Below, in pieces: positions 17,382 to 26,546 of a stretch of 64,000 nucleotides of DNA (the first letter of the stretch is position 1; the number at the start of each line of letters is the position of its first letter). The stretch is from Bordetella ansorpii (lineage in GTDB: Bacteria > Pseudomonadota > Gammaproteobacteria > Burkholderiales > Burkholderiaceae_B): the NCBI RefSeq assembly GCF_900078315.1, contig NZ_FKBS01000017.1, positions 241,649-305,648 on the forward strand. Direction: 5' to 3'. The position numbers and the translations under genes were made by a program. The notes below the pieces were generated by a model. It was not told where the DNA came from, did not search any database, and worked only from the letters and a program-made list of their open reading frames with translations.

Positions 17382-18170
17382 GTGTCCACGATGCAGCAAT
17401 TCCTCGTCATTGCCGTAGCGCATTTCCTGGCGCTGCTGTCCCCCGGCCCCGACTTTTTCCTGATCGCCCGCACCTCGCTGGCCGCCGGATGGCGTACCGC
17501 CACCGGCGCGTGCGTGGGCATCGCGCTGGCCAACGGCGTCTTCATCGCCGCCGCCTTCGCGGGCACGGCCATCCTGCGGCAGGACAGCCTGGCGTTCACG
17601 GCGGTGCAACTGGCCGGCGTCGCCTATCTGCTTTGCATGGGGGTGCTGTTCGTGCGGCACGCGGGAAAGACGCCCGTGGACGGCATCCCGGATCTCCGCC
17701 AGCCCTCCCCCTCGGCCGCCGCGGGCGCGGCATGGCGGCGCGCCTGCGGCATGGGCTTCCTGTCGGGCATCCTGAATCCGAAGAATGCCCTGTTCTACGC
17801 CAGCCTGGCCGCCATGCTGACGGGACCGCAGGCCAGCGCGGGCTGGAAAATGTTCTATGGCGCATGGATGTTCTGCGTGGTGCTGGGATGGGACATGTCG
17901 ATCGCCATGGCGATCGGCCATCCCCTGGTGCTGCGCCGTTTCTCGCGGCTGCTGCCCTCGCTGGAGAAGGCGACAGGCATGCTGCTGATTGCCCTGGCGC
18001 TGGGCCTGCTGTGGGCGCTGCACCGGGCGGATCAGACCGCCCAGCCCAGCCTGCGCTCCAGCGCCCACCGGCCGCTGCCGCGCGCAACCATGTATAGCGC
18101 CAGGAACCCCATCAGCACCGGATACTCGATGCCGCGATCGATCCAGGGCCAGGTCGGCCCCAGGGCATAG
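17382..18170 (+). CDS. LysE/RhtB-family amino-acid exporter with an extended C terminus
   Basis: The family core is recognisable, from FLALLSPGPDFFLIARTSLAAG at the N terminus through GFLSGILNPKNALFYASL to the last membrane helix ATGMLLIALALGLLWAL. It has about six hydrophobic segments and should export an amino acid or derivative across the inner membrane. RhtB-type proteins usually end near residue 205-215. Here about 45 further residues of low-complexity Arg/Ser/Pro sequence run into the convergent DoxX gene, overlapping it by 139 bases. That tail looks like read-through after loss of the original stop. The start is a GTG at 17382 or the ATG at 17391. Confidence 0.87.
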   Translation: MSTMQQFLVIAVAHFLALLSPGPDFFLIARTSLAAGWRTATGACVGIALANGVFIAAAFAGTAILRQDSLAFTAVQLAGVAYLLCMGVLFVRHAGKTPVDGIPDLRQPSPSAAAGAAWRRACGMGFLSGILNPKNALFYASLAAMLTGPQASAGWKMFYGAWMFCVVLGWDMSIAMAIGHPLVLRRFSRLLPSLEKATGMLLIALALGLLWALHRADQTAQPSLRSSAHRPLPRATMYSARNPISTGYSMPRSIQGQVGPRA

Positions 18171-18544
18171 CTGATGGCGATCATCTCGGCCACGATCAAC
18201 AGCGCCATCAGGCGCGTCCAGAATCCGACGGCCAGCATGATGGCGCCCGCGCTTTCCAGCAGCATCACCAGGAAGGCGAGCTGGGGCGCGAACGGCAGGC
18301 CCATCACGTTCTGGATCAGGTTGATGGAACCGGCCATGGGATCGGCCATCGAGCCATGCGAAGCCCCCATGACCTTGGGCAGGCCGTGGGTCAGCATGAT
18401 GATGCCGAAGGCGGCGCGCAGCAGCGCGTAGAAATGCGGTTCGGCGCGGGCGCACCACGCGCCGAACACCGGAAACAACAGGCCTTGATCCCCGGCGAAC
18501 GTATGCCGGGCAGACGATGCGGATGAGGTGCGCGAGGCTTCCAT
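18032..18544 (-). CDS. DoxX-family membrane protein
   Basis: The protein has 170 residues and four hydrophobic segments. The DoxX signature is visible: FYALLRAAFGIIMLTHGLPKVMG, LAFLVMLLESAGAIMLAVGFWTRLMALLI and a C-terminal MGFLALYMVARGSGRW. DoxX proteins are small inner-membrane proteins, some acting as quinone-linked partners of oxidoreductases. The ATG at 18544 follows AAGGA. Its 3' end lies inside the convergent LysE reading frame. Confidence 0.87.
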   Translation of the reverse strand: MEASRTSSASSARHTFAGDQGLLFPVFGAWCARAEPHFYALLRAAFGIIMLTHGLPKVMGASHGSMADPMAGSINLIQNVMGLPFAPQLAFLVMLLESAGAIMLAVGFWTRLMALLIVAEMIAISYALGPTWPWIDRGIEYPVLMGFLALYMVARGSGRWALERRLGWAV

Positions 18545-18631
18545 GTCGGTGATCCTTGAAGTGGATGTGCGGCAAGGCACTGAAAATGCGGAAAGCGCGG
18601 CGGCCCGTATGCCGCCGCATGGCGCGTGACG

Positions 18632-19117
18632 TCAGTGCGCGGCGCCGTGGTGAATGCGCTTCTGCAAGGCGTGGGCCAGATACGCGGCTACCGCCCCCAG
18701 CGTGGCCGCCGTGGCCAGCATGCCGAAGGCCGACAGCGACGCGGGCTGGTGCGAGGCAAAATACGCCACCAACCCCAGGAAGATCCCCAGCAGATTGTTG
18801 AAGACCGGCGCCCGGCCCAAGGACAGCACGATGATCGTGATCGCGAACACCACCGCGGTGATCGCGTAGCTGCCCAGCCACGGCGCCAATGCCGCCATGA
18901 AGTGCGCCGCGCCCATGCCCAGCAGCACGCCGATCATCACGCAGGCCAGGTTGATCGCCCCTTGCCGCAGGTTCAGGCCGCGGGTGAAGAAAGAGATCCA
19001 GCCGACGAACATGGCCCAGACAGGCACTTCCAGCGCCATCACGCTAAGAGTGGCGGCCGACGAAGCGATGACCGACTCGCCGACCACGACCTTCAGATGT
19101 CTGACATCAACGGCCAT
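18632..19117 (-). CDS. DUF1097 (YcdZ-like) membrane protein
   Basis: This 161-residue protein is strongly hydrophobic with about five membrane segments. The stretch VPVWAMFVGWISFFTRGLNLRQG followed by a GVLLGMGAAHFMA segment matches the DUF1097/YcdZ inner-membrane family, whose role is not established. The ATG at 19117 follows AGGGAG and overlaps the end of the upstream SDR gene by eleven bases, so the two are one transcription unit. Confidence 0.8.
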   Translation of the reverse strand: MAVDVRHLKVVVGESVIASSAATLSVMALEVPVWAMFVGWISFFTRGLNLRQGAINLACVMIGVLLGMGAAHFMAALAPWLGSYAITAVVFAITIIVLSLGRAPVFNNLLGIFLGLVAYFASHQPASLSAFGMLATAATLGAVAAYLAHALQKRIHHGAAH

Positions 19118-20033
19118 GAGTGGCTCCCTGGTTGGCAACGGCCTGGCGCGGCGACAGCAGATCGGCCAGGCCGATGCGCCGCAGGAATTCGGCGCGGACG
19201 CGGTCCGCCACCGCGTTGACCACCTCGCAACCGTCATCCGAAGGATCGACATGCACCCGGAACGGCCGGCTGCCGTGGGGACTGCCGACGATCTCGACCA
19301 TGGCCTGGGCCACCGTGGCCACATCGGCGTCCGGCGGCTCGCAAGCGGCAAGGCCCGTCAGCACCTCTTGCTCGAACCCCGCATACGCCTGCTGCGCATA
19401 GGCCTGTTCCCGTTCGGTATCGGCGGGACGGCCGCTGTGCGCGAAATGGTTCGTGCCCTTGGTGAAGGCGCCCGGCACGAGAATGCTGGTCTCGATTCCC
19501 CAGCGCGCCAGCTCGCCCGCATAGCTGACGGCCAGGGCATCCATCGCGGCCTTGGCGGCGAAGTATGGTCCCAGATAAGGCGGCGTACCGCCCCGATGGC
19601 TGCTGCTGCCGACCCACAGCACCAGGCCCTGACCCTGCGTGCGCAGGTGCGGCAAGGCCGCGCGATTGACGCGCTGCGTGCCCAGCACGTTCACGTCATA
19701 GAGTTGCGCCAACTGTTCCGGCGTGAAGGCCTCGGAAGGACCGAACACCATGTGCCCGGCATTGTGGACCAGCACGTCCAGCCGGCCCTGCCGCGCGATG
19801 ATGTGGTCGATGGCGGCCCGCGCCGACGCCTCGGACTGCACGTCCAGCTCGATCGCATTCAAGGCCACGTGATGCTGGAGGGCATGGTCCTGCAAGGCGG
19901 CAACCTGCGGTGCATTGCGCCCCTGCGTATCGCGCATGCCGGCGTAAACGACGTGGCCCGCGGCGGCCAGCGCACGCGCGCTGAGCGCGCCGAAACCGCT
20001 GGACGCGCCGGTGATCAGGATGATCTGACTCAT
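19107..20033 (-). CDS. Short-chain dehydrogenase/reductase
   Basis: This 308-residue SDR starts MSQIILITGASSGFGALSARALA. It has VHNAG, a serine-rich catalytic strand VGSSSHRG and the YFAAK active-site pair. The GSSSHRGG segment and the long C-terminal region are shared with SDRs often annotated as oxidoreductases of unknown substrate. The ATG at 20033 follows AGGAGAG. It is followed by the DUF1097 gene in an overlapping arrangement and preceded by another SDR gene 31 bases upstream, suggesting a three-gene operon controlled by the divergent LysR protein. Confidence 0.9.
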   Translation of the reverse strand: MSQIILITGASSGFGALSARALAAAGHVVYAGMRDTQGRNAPQVAALQDHALQHHVALNAIELDVQSEASARAAIDHIIARQGRLDVLVHNAGHMVFGPSEAFTPEQLAQLYDVNVLGTQRVNRAALPHLRTQGQGLVLWVGSSSHRGGTPPYLGPYFAAKAAMDALAVSYAGELARWGIETSILVPGAFTKGTNHFAHSGRPADTEREQAYAQQAYAGFEQEVLTGLAACEPPDADVATVAQAMVEIVGSPHGSRPFRVHVDPSDDGCEVVNAVADRVRAEFLRRIGLADLLSPRQAVANQGATHGR

Positions 20034-20064
20034 GATGTCTCTCCTGGAAAGGGCCGGCCCGCGC

Positions 20065-20814
20065 TCAGGCGAAGCCGCCGTTGGCGCGCAGCACCTGGCC
20101 GTTGATCCAGCCGCCATCGGCACCCAGCAGGAAGGACACGGCCCCGGCGATGTCCTCGGGCCGGCCCAGGCGTTCCAGCGGCGGCACCTTGCTCAACTGG
20201 GCGATCTGCTCGTCGGACTTGCCTTCCAGGAACAGCTCGGTGGCCACCGGGCCGGGCGCCACGGCATTGACCGAGACGCCACGGCCGCGCATTTCGTTGG
20301 CCAGCACGCGCACCAGCCCTTCCACGCCTGCCTTGGCGGCGATGTAGGGCCCGTACTGCGGGAAGGACTTGGCAATCACGCTGGTGGACAGCGCCACGAT
20401 GCGGCCACCCGAGCGCACCTGCTGGGCGGCATGCGCCAGCACCACGAACGCGCCGCGCAGATTGGTCTGCACCATGCGGTCGAAAATGTCGAGGCTTTCC
20501 GGCGCGATGGGGGCCAGCGACATCACGCCGGCGCTGTGCACCACCGCGTCCACGCCGCCGAAGGCGTCCTGCGCGGCGCTAAAGAGCGCCTGGACCTGAT
20601 CGTCCTGCGCCACGTCGGCCTGCACGGCAATCGCCTGGCCGCCGGCGCGTTCGATCTCGGCCACGACCTCCCGCGCACGGGCGGTGTTGCCGGCATAGTT
20701 GACGACGACCCGGTAGCCATCGGCCGCCAGGCGCAGGGCGATGGTGCGGCCGATGCCCCGGGAGGCGCCCGTGACGATGGCGGTCGACGGCGACGATGAA
20801 TGCGTGGAGTTCAT
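20065..20814 (-). CDS. Short-chain dehydrogenase/reductase (FabG-like)
   Basis: The protein has 249 residues: cofactor motif TGASRGIG at 15-22, Ser at about 143-145, and Tyr157 with Lys161 in the YIAAK pair. The C terminus has the classic family ending LGADGGWINGQVLRANGG. It resembles 3-oxoacyl-reductase-type SDRs that reduce a keto group with NADPH. The ATG at 20814 has GAGGAA upstream. It is the first gene of the operon that runs through the next SDR and DUF1097, and it is divergent from LysR at 20971. Confidence 0.9.
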   Translation of the reverse strand: MNSTHSSSPSTAIVTGASRGIGRTIALRLAADGYRVVVNYAGNTARAREVVAEIERAGGQAIAVQADVAQDDQVQALFSAAQDAFGGVDAVVHSAGVMSLAPIAPESLDIFDRMVQTNLRGAFVVLAHAAQQVRSGGRIVALSTSVIAKSFPQYGPYIAAKAGVEGLVRVLANEMRGRGVSVNAVAPGPVATELFLEGKSDEQIAQLSKVPPLERLGRPEDIAGAVSFLLGADGGWINGQVLRANGGFA

Positions 20815-20906
20815 GATGGTTTCCTCGAAAAGAAGGCGTGGAAGCGGAAGGCCCGGCGCCCCCGGTTGCCGCGGGCGCTGCCATGGACACCATCATGCTC
20901 GTTGAC

Positions 20907-20958
20907 GTTGGATGGATAAATGCCAGAGAATTGCCTTGTTAATTCAATATCCATCAAC
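20907..20958. promoter_or_regulatory. Near-perfect inverted repeat in the LysR/SDR divergent gap
   Basis: The arms GTTGGATGGATA (20907-20918) and TATCCATCAAC (20948-20958) are inverted with a single-base difference and 29 bases between. They span the divergent promoter region of the SDR operon and the LysR gene, as expected for a LysR tetramer bridging two half-sites. Assignment to this LysR protein is inferred from position. Confidence 0.4.
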
Positions 20959-20970
20959 AATTAAAGCGCG

Positions 20971-21894
20971 ATGGACCGTCTCGACGCCCTGCATCTCTTC
21001 ACCCGCATCGTGGAACTCGGCAGTTTCACCGACGCCGCCAACGTGCTGGACATCCCGCGCGCCACCGCCACCCATGCCATCAAGGCATTGGAGAAACGGC
21101 TGGGGGCCCGGCTGCTGGACCGCACCACGCGCCAGGTCACGCCCACGCTGGACGGACAGGCCTTCTACGAGCGCAGCAAGCGCATCCTGGCCGAACTGGA
21201 AGACGCCGAAACCTCGCTGAGCACCCAGGTCGCCAATCCGCACGGCACGCTGCGGCTCGATCTGCACGGCGTGCACGCCACCGTGATCATCCTGCCCCGC
21301 ATCGTCGAATTCCGGGATCGCTATCCGCGCATCGACGTCGTGATCAGCAGCGGCGACCGCCTGGTGGACCTGGTCAAGGAAGGCATCGACTGCGTCGTGC
21401 GGGCCGGGCAGCCGCGCGATTCGTCACTGGTGGTGCGCAAGCTGGCCGACATGCCGGAGATCCTCTGCGCCAGTCCCGAATACCTGGCCCGCCACGGCAC
21501 GCCGCGCCATCCGAGCGAGCTGGCGCAGCATCAAGGCATCGGTTTCTTCTCGCGCGGCAACGACAGCCGCTATCCGTTCACCGTCGTCATGGACGGCCAG
21601 GTCGTGGCGTTCCCCGCCAATGGCTGGCTGTCCGTCAGCGATGCCGAGTGCTACACCAGCGCGGCCCTGTCCGGCTGCGGGCTGATCCAGGTGCCGCGCT
21701 TCCGCCTGGAAGATCACCTGCAGGCGGGCCGCCTGGTGCAGGTCCTGCCCGAATGGGAATGCCCCGCGCTGCCGGTCAGCGCGCTGTATCCGTTCCACCG
21801 CCAGTTGTCGCCCCGGGTTCGCGTGTTCATCGACTGGGCGCGCGGGCTGTATGCCGAGCGGTTCGGGCCGCTGGCCGACTCTGCCCGAGCCTGA
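20971..21894 (+). CDS. LysR-family transcriptional regulator
   Basis: The protein has 307 residues. The N-terminal winged HTH contains IVELGSFTDAANVLDIPRATATHAIKALE and RLLDRTTRQVTPTLDG. The effector domain follows, with GTLRLDLHGVHATVIILPRI. This subtype, with the DALHLFTRIVELGSF opening, is common beside SDR genes in Burkholderiales. It is divergent from the SDR/SDR/DUF1097 operon and is its likely regulator. Confidence 0.92.
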   Translation: MDRLDALHLFTRIVELGSFTDAANVLDIPRATATHAIKALEKRLGARLLDRTTRQVTPTLDGQAFYERSKRILAELEDAETSLSTQVANPHGTLRLDLHGVHATVIILPRIVEFRDRYPRIDVVISSGDRLVDLVKEGIDCVVRAGQPRDSSLVVRKLADMPEILCASPEYLARHGTPRHPSELAQHQGIGFFSRGNDSRYPFTVVMDGQVVAFPANGWLSVSDAECYTSAALSGCGLIQVPRFRLEDHLQAGRLVQVLPEWECPALPVSALYPFHRQLSPRVRVFIDWARGLYAERFGPLADSARA

Positions 21895-21938
21895 GACGGC
21901 AGGCGTCTTGAAGAAGCCGCCGGATTCGCCCGTCAATG

Positions 21939-21966
21939 ACCCCGGCTCGCTACCCTGCGAGCCGGG
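21939..21966. terminator. Hairpin between the LysR gene and the convergent small membrane protein
   Basis: Perfect 10-base arms CCCGGCTCGC (21941-21950) and GCGAGCCGGG (21957-21966) around a 6-base loop can be extended by GAC/GTC with one bulged base. It follows the LysR stop by about 45 bases and overlaps the last codons of the convergent gene. It has no clear T-run but is a strong barrier between two facing genes. Confidence 0.5.
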
Positions 21967-22297
21967 TCACCACGAACGCGGTCACCGCATAGATTCCGAT
22001 CCCCATGTGGAATGCGCGGATGCCGTTCGAGATCTTCCTCAGCCGGGCGTAATCGGGAAATGCCTCCGCGATCTGGGGCGGCGGCACGGGATGCCGATAG
22101 ATATAGTTCACGAAGCCATAACGGCAGCGGGACATATCGAATACGAAATACAGGTCCGAAATGTATCCCGTCTGGTCCAACAGCTCCGGCCGGTCCCGGA
22201 AATAATCCAGGAGCTCCGACAGCGCGGACTGCCCGTAGATGGCGACGATGACGTAAACCATCGCCAGCCCGATCATGATGTAGCCCAGTACTTCCAT
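21950..22297 (-). CDS. Small membrane protein of unknown function
   Basis: This 115-residue protein has a hydrophobic N-terminal helix (MEVLGYIMIGLAMVYVIVAIYG) and a hydrophobic C-terminal helix (FHMGIGIYAVTAFVV) around a charged, Tyr-rich middle section. That section would face one side of the membrane. GAGGG lies upstream of the ATG. I do not recognise the family. It stands alone between a convergent LysR gene and the HMG-CoA reductase operon. Confidence 0.65.
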   Translation of the reverse strand: MEVLGYIMIGLAMVYVIVAIYGQSALSELLDYFRDRPELLDQTGYISDLYFVFDMSRCRYGFVNYIYRHPVPPPQIAEAFPDYARLRKISNGIRAFHMGIGIYAVTAFVVTRLAG

Positions 22298-22452
22298 CTA
22301 TCAGAACCCTCAGGACACTTGTCCCATCCCGTTTGGCGGCGGCATGGCAAGGCTCCAACCGAATCGAGCTTCCTCCCCCCGAAGCCAAGGCCCAGGCCCG
22401 CCGAGTAGCCCCGATCATAGATCGATCATCGCCCCCACCGACCCGGTCTGCC

Positions 22453-23742
22453 TTAGCCCCCCCTTCCGCGCAACTGCTCCAGCAACGCCACCGCCCGGTC
22501 CGTGCGCACGTCGTGCTCGGCCGCCATCTGCCTGGCCACGGCGTCGATCTCATCGCCCACCGCGCCCGCCACCAACGCAATGTTGCGCGCATGCAGCGCC
22601 ATGTGCCCGCGCTGGATGCCTTCGGTGGCCAGCGCCCGCAATGCGCCCAGGTTCTGCGCCAGCCCCACCGCCACCGAGATCTCGCCCAGCTCCTGCGCCG
22701 TGTTCACGCCCATGATCTTCAAGGACAGCTGCGCCAGCGGATGCGTCTTGGTCGCCCCGCCCACCAGGCCCACGGGCATGGGCATCTCGATGGTGCCGAC
22801 CAGCGCGCCCGACGCGTCCTTCTCCCACGTGCTCAACGAGGTATAACGGCCGCCACGGCACGCCCAGGCATGCGCGCCCGCCTCCACCGCGCGCCAGTCG
22901 TTGCCCGTGGCGACGATGATGGGGTCGATGCCGTTCATGATGCCCTTGTTGTGCGTGGCCGCGCGGTACGGATCCACCGCCGCGAAGGTATAGGCGTCGA
23001 TCACGCCTTCCACGATCTCCTGGCCGCTGCGCTCCTTGGTCTTCAGCGTCTCGGGCGTCAGGCGCACCCGGGCGCGCGCCAGGCGCAGGTCGGCCAGATT
23101 GGACAGGATGCGCAGCCGCACCTGCCCGCCCGTCAGCTTCTCCACCAGGGGCGATACTGATTCGGCCATGGTGTTGACGGTATTGGCGCCCATGGCGTCG
23201 CGCACGTCCACGATCAGGTGCATCACCACCATGGCGCCGCGCGGCGTGTCCGGAAACACGTGGATCTCGATGTCGCGGCAGCCGCCGCCCAGGCCGATCA
23301 ACACCTTGTCGCGGCTGTTGGCCAGCGCCAGGATCTCGTCGCGGTGCTTCAGCAAGGCCAGGCGTGCGCCGTATGGATCCTGCACGCCCAGGATCTGCAC
23401 CTGGGCGCGCATGATGGGGCCGGTGCTGGAAGTCTCGAAGCCGCCGGTGTCGCGCGCCAGCTTGGCCATGAACGAGGCGGCGGCCACGATGGACGGCTCT
23501 TCCACCGCCATGGGCACCAGCACGTCGCGGCCATTGACCCGGAAGTTGCCCGCCACGGCGAACGGCAGTTCGAAGGTGCCGACGACGTTCTCGATCATGC
23601 CGTCGGCGCGCGAGACCGGCAAGGCGCCGGGCAGGGCCAGCAAAGAGACTTCATCGTCGTTCAGCGATACCGCGTTGGCGATGTGCTTCAGGCGTTCGGC
23701 GGGCGTCAGGGCACGGAAATTGGGCAGGCGCGAGTCGGCCAT
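22453..23742 (-). CDS. mvaA: Hydroxymethylglutaryl-CoA reductase, class II (degradative type)
   Basis: The protein has 429 residues, close to the Pseudomonas mevalonii enzyme in length. All catalytic positions of that enzyme are found one residue earlier: Glu82 in [11 protein letters not shown], Lys266 in [11 protein letters not shown], Asp282 in ATGNDWR and His380 in [10 protein letters not shown]. The [17 protein letters not shown] and [14 protein letters not shown] motifs are also present. Class II enzymes in degradative settings oxidise mevalonate with CoA and NAD to HMG-CoA. It is the last gene of a Liv-type uptake operon, 73 bases after the crotonase-fold gene. No isoprenoid-synthesis genes are nearby, which favours catabolism. 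Confidence 0.95.
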   Translation of the reverse strand: MADSRLPNFRALTPAERLKHIANAVSLNDDEVSLLALPGALPVSRADGMIENVVGTFELPFAVAGNFRVNGRDVLVPMAVEEPSIVAAASFMAKLARDTGGFETSSTGPIMRAQVQILGVQDPYGARLALLKHRDEILALANSRDKVLIGLGGGCRDIEIHVFPDTPRGAMVVMHLIVDVRDAMGANTVNTMAESVSPLVEKLTGGQVRLRILSNLADLRLARARVRLTPETLKTKERSGQEIVEGVIDAYTFAAVDPYRAATHNKGIMNGIDPIIVATGNDWRAVEAGAHAWACRGGRYTSLSTWEKDASGALVGTIEMPMPVGLVGGATKTHPLAQLSLKIMGVNTAQELGEISVAVGLAQNLGALRALATEGIQRGHMALHARNIALVAGAVGDEIDAVARQMAAEHDVRTDRAVALLEQLRGRGG

Positions 23743-23815
23743 GAAATGTCTCCAATAAAAGGTTCGTTTGATCGGGAATGACGGCGGCAGCGCCGTACAG
23801 GTGATGCAGAAAAGG

Positions 23816-24571
23816 TCATGAAGCCTTGCGGGACAGGAAGCGGCGCAGGCCTTCCCTGGCTTCGTCGCAAGTGAACGCGCGCTGGCCCAGCGCGGCCTCG
23901 CGATGGAAGGCCTCGTCCAGGGGCAGATGGGTCAGCGTCAGCGCGGCTTCCTTTATCACCGACACGGCCACCCGGCCTTGCCGGGCGATGGCCTGCGCCA
24001 CACGCAGCGCCTCGGATTCCAGCTGGTCCGCGGGCACGACGCGATTCAACAGGCCGATCTGCGCCAACCGCGCAGCCGATACGCGCTCGGACATCAGCAT
24101 CAGTTCCATGGCCTGCGCATAGGGAATCTGCCGCACCAGCCGCACCAGCGTGCCGCCCGCGGGCACGAAGCCCAGCGCGGCCTCGGGCAAGGCGAACGAC
24201 GCCGTCTCCGACGCGATACGGATGTCGGTGGCCAGCATGATCTCGAAGCCGCCGCCCAGGCACAGCCCGTTGATGGCAGCCACCACGGGTTTGTAGAAAC
24301 CGTTCCGCTTGAGGTGTGCGCCATCCCATTCCGAGATGTCGAATCGACCTTCGGCCAGCGCGGGGATCGACTCGCCCAGGTCGGCCCCCACGCAGAAGGC
24401 CCGGTCGCCATGGGCGCCCAGCAGGATCACCCGGACCTCCGCGTCCTCGTTGGCCCGCAGGAAAGCGCCGCCCAGGTCCTCGTACATCGCCAAGGTCAGC
24501 GCGTTGAGCTTCTCCGGCCGGTTGAAGCGGACGTGCGCGATGCCCTCGCGCACCTCGTAGGTGATGCCCAT
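23816..24571 (-). CDS. Enoyl-CoA hydratase/isomerase (crotonase) family protein
   Basis: The protein has 251 residues. The crotonase core shows FCVGADLGE, the oxyanion-hole segment [20 protein letters not shown] and [13 protein letters not shown]. The two acidic residues at 110 and 130 are twenty apart, like Glu144/Glu164 of classical hydratases, so hydration or dehydration chemistry is plausible. The ATG at 24571 overlaps the CoA-transferase stop as TGATG. In this operon it could dehydrate HMG-CoA to 3-methylglutaconyl-CoA or act on a related branched acyl-CoA; this is inference. Confidence 0.9.
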   Translation of the reverse strand: MGITYEVREGIAHVRFNRPEKLNALTLAMYEDLGGAFLRANEDAEVRVILLGAHGDRAFCVGADLGESIPALAEGRFDISEWDGAHLKRNGFYKPVVAAINGLCLGGGFEIMLATDIRIASETASFALPEAALGFVPAGGTLVRLVRQIPYAQAMELMLMSERVSAARLAQIGLLNRVVPADQLESEALRVAQAIARQGRVAVSVIKEAALTLTHLPLDEAFHREAALGQRAFTCDEAREGLRRFLSRKAS

Positions 24572-25803
24572 CAGATCACTCCTTCGGCCACGAAGCGCTC
24601 GTAATCCGCCGCTTCCACGCCCAACCAGCCTTTGAGCACCACCTCGTTGTGCTGGCCGAAGCCCGGCGCCGCGCCACGCGCCTGCACGGGTGTGCGCGAC
24701 AGCTTCATGGGGCTGCCGAAGGCCTGCACCTGGGCGCCATCCACCTGTACCGGCACGAACATGTCGCGCGCTTGCAGATGCGGATCGGCCACCACCTCGG
24801 CCATGGTCTTGATGGGCGTGACGGGGATGGCGTCGCCGGCCAGGGCCTCCAGCTCGGCCTTGGTGCGAGAAGCGCACCAGCGCTGCACGATGGGCAGCAC
24901 CCGCTTCTGATAGACAGTCTCTTCGAAGCGCTTGGCCATGGTGTCGATCTCGGGATCGTGGATCAGCTCCGGTTCACCGAACAGCCGGCACGCCTCGGCC
25001 CAGAACTTGTCCGTGTACGCGCCGAAGAACACGAACCCGTCCTTGCAGGCGTACTGGCCGTAGGGCCGCACGAAGGGATGATCGTTACCCAATGGCTCGC
25101 CGACGATACCGTCCACCGTGTAGTTGACGACAGCGTGCTCGGTCAGCGTCACCACCGAATCCTGCTGGGCCACGTCCACCAGTTGGCCCAGGCCGGTCTG
25201 GCGCATCTCGATCACCGCGGCCAGCGCGGCGATGGCCGCGTAGAACGAGGCCGACAGGTCACCGATGATGGTGCCCACGCGCAGCGGCGCCTTGCCCTTT
25301 TCGCCATTGATCGACCACAGGCCGCCCGTGGCCTGCGCGCTGTTGTCGTAGGCCGGCCGGCGGGTATTGGGGCCGGTCTGGCCGAAACCGCTGATCGACA
25401 CGTAGATCAATCGGGGATTCGCTTCCTTCAACGTGTCGTAGCCCAGGCCCATGCGCGCCATCGTGCCAGGACGGAAATTCTCCACCAGCAGATCGGCGCG
25501 GCCCACCAGTTCGCGCAGCAAGGCGCGGCCCTGTTCGGACTTCAGGTCCAGGCTGACGCCCAGCTTGTGGCGGTTGTACTGGGCGAAGAACGCGCTGGCC
25601 TGGCCGGCCTCGCCCTGCACGAAGGGCGGAAACGTGCGCACGTAATCGGGCTCGGCGGGATTCTCGACCTTTATCACCGTGGCCCCCAGGTCGGCCAGCA
25701 TCATGGTGCAATAGGGCCCGGCGACCACGCGCGTCACGTCGATCACCACCAAGCCCCGCAAGGGGCCCTCTCCCATCGGCAATTGCGTCAGATCAGGATT
25801 CAC
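24571..25803 (-). CDS. CaiB/BaiF family (class III) CoA-transferase
   Basis: The protein has 410 residues. Family III signatures are clear: GPYCTMMLADLGATVIKVENP, LVENFRPGTMARMGLGYDTL, the catalytic Asp153 in AYDNSAQATGG and HPFVRPYGQYACKDG. These enzymes move CoA between carboxylates through an aspartyl-CoA thioester. The start is probably the GTG at 25803, which overlaps the stop of the LivF-like gene as GTGA. Placed between an importer and HMG-CoA reductase, it probably activates the imported acid or a pathway product to its CoA ester. A human family relative uses glutarate and HMG, which makes an HMG-type substrate conceivable. Confidence 0.92.
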   Translation of the reverse strand: MNPDLTQLPMGEGPLRGLVVIDVTRVVAGPYCTMMLADLGATVIKVENPAEPDYVRTFPPFVQGEAGQASAFFAQYNRHKLGVSLDLKSEQGRALLRELVGRADLLVENFRPGTMARMGLGYDTLKEANPRLIYVSISGFGQTGPNTRRPAYDNSAQATGGLWSINGEKGKAPLRVGTIIGDLSASFYAAIAALAAVIEMRQTGLGQLVDVAQQDSVVTLTEHAVVNYTVDGIVGEPLGNDHPFVRPYGQYACKDGFVFFGAYTDKFWAEACRLFGEPELIHDPEIDTMAKRFEETVYQKRVLPIVQRWCASRTKAELEALAGDAIPVTPIKTMAEVVADPHLQARDMFVPVQVDGAQVQAFGSPMKLSRTPVQARGAAPGFGQHNEVVLKGWLGVEAADYERFVAEGVI

Positions 25804-26546
25804 TTCGTCGTCTCCGGTGTAGCGTATTCAGGCAGGATCGCTTCGCGCACGGCCTGTAGCGCATGATCGGCATGCGCCATCGCCGTGGGCCGCGCCAGTT
25901 CCACATGGCCGCGCTCGATATACAAGGTGCGGCTCTGCACGTCTTCCAGCAGCGAGGCGTTGGACTCCGTCACCACCACGCACAGGTGCGGATGCGAAGC
26001 CCGCAGGGCGCGCAGCGACTCGCCGTACTGGATCGCCAGCGCGGGCGCCAGGCCCTGGAACGGCTCGTCCAGCAGCACGAAACGCGTGCCCACCATCAGC
26101 GCGCGCGCCAGCGCCACGATCTTTCCCTGGCCGCCCGACAGCGCGGCCCCCGAGCGTGGCAGCAGCGCCTTCAACTGCGGCACGCTGCCCAGCACGGCGT
26201 CCATCCGCTGCTGGATTTCCCTGGCCGGCACGCGCAGCACGTCGCACGGCAAGGTGATGTTCTGCCGCACGGTCAGCGTGGGCAGGATCACGCGGTCTTC
26301 CGGCGCATAGCCGAATCCCGCCGCCGCGCGCCGCGCCGCGGGCCGCCTGGCCAGGTCGTCGCCGTCCAGCAGCAACTGCCCCGACCGCAGCGTCACCAGG
26401 CCCATGATGCTGCGAAGCAACGTGGTCTTGCCCGCACCGTTGCGGCCGATCACGGCCACCGTCTGGCCGGGCTCGACCGTGATGTCCACGTTGCGCAGCA
26501 CGGCATGCCCGGCCAGGTCGACGTTCATTCCCTGGATGTGCAGCAT
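25800..26546 (-). CDS. LivF-like branched-chain-type ABC transporter ATP-binding protein
   Basis: The protein has 248 residues, with Walker A GRNGAGKTT, signature LSGGQGKIVALARAL (the usual GGQQQ is GGQGK here) and Walker B FVLLDEPFQGLAPA. The GLAP motif after Walker B identifies the LivF type. The ATG at 26546 overlaps the LivG-like stop as TGATG. It is part of the five-gene Liv-type importer for the substrate of the HMG-CoA reductase operon. Confidence 0.92.
   Translation of the reverse strand: MLHIQGMNVDLAGHAVLRNVDITVEPGQTVAVIGRNGAGKTTLLRSIMGLVTLRSGQLLLDGDDLARRPAARRAAAGFGYAPEDRVILPTLTVRQNITLPCDVLRVPAREIQQRMDAVLGSVPQLKALLPRSGAALSGGQGKIVALARALMVGTRFVLLDEPFQGLAPALAIQYGESLRALRASHPHLCVVVTESNASLLEDVQSRTLYIERGHVELARPTAMAHADHALQAVREAILPEYATPETTK

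Noticed and set aside
22453-23742. HMG-CoA reductase as part of isoprenoid biosynthesis
   Set aside because: The sequence is class II, and the gene lies with an importer, a CoA-transferase and a crotonase, with no mevalonate kinase or other isoprenoid genes. Catabolism is the better reading.
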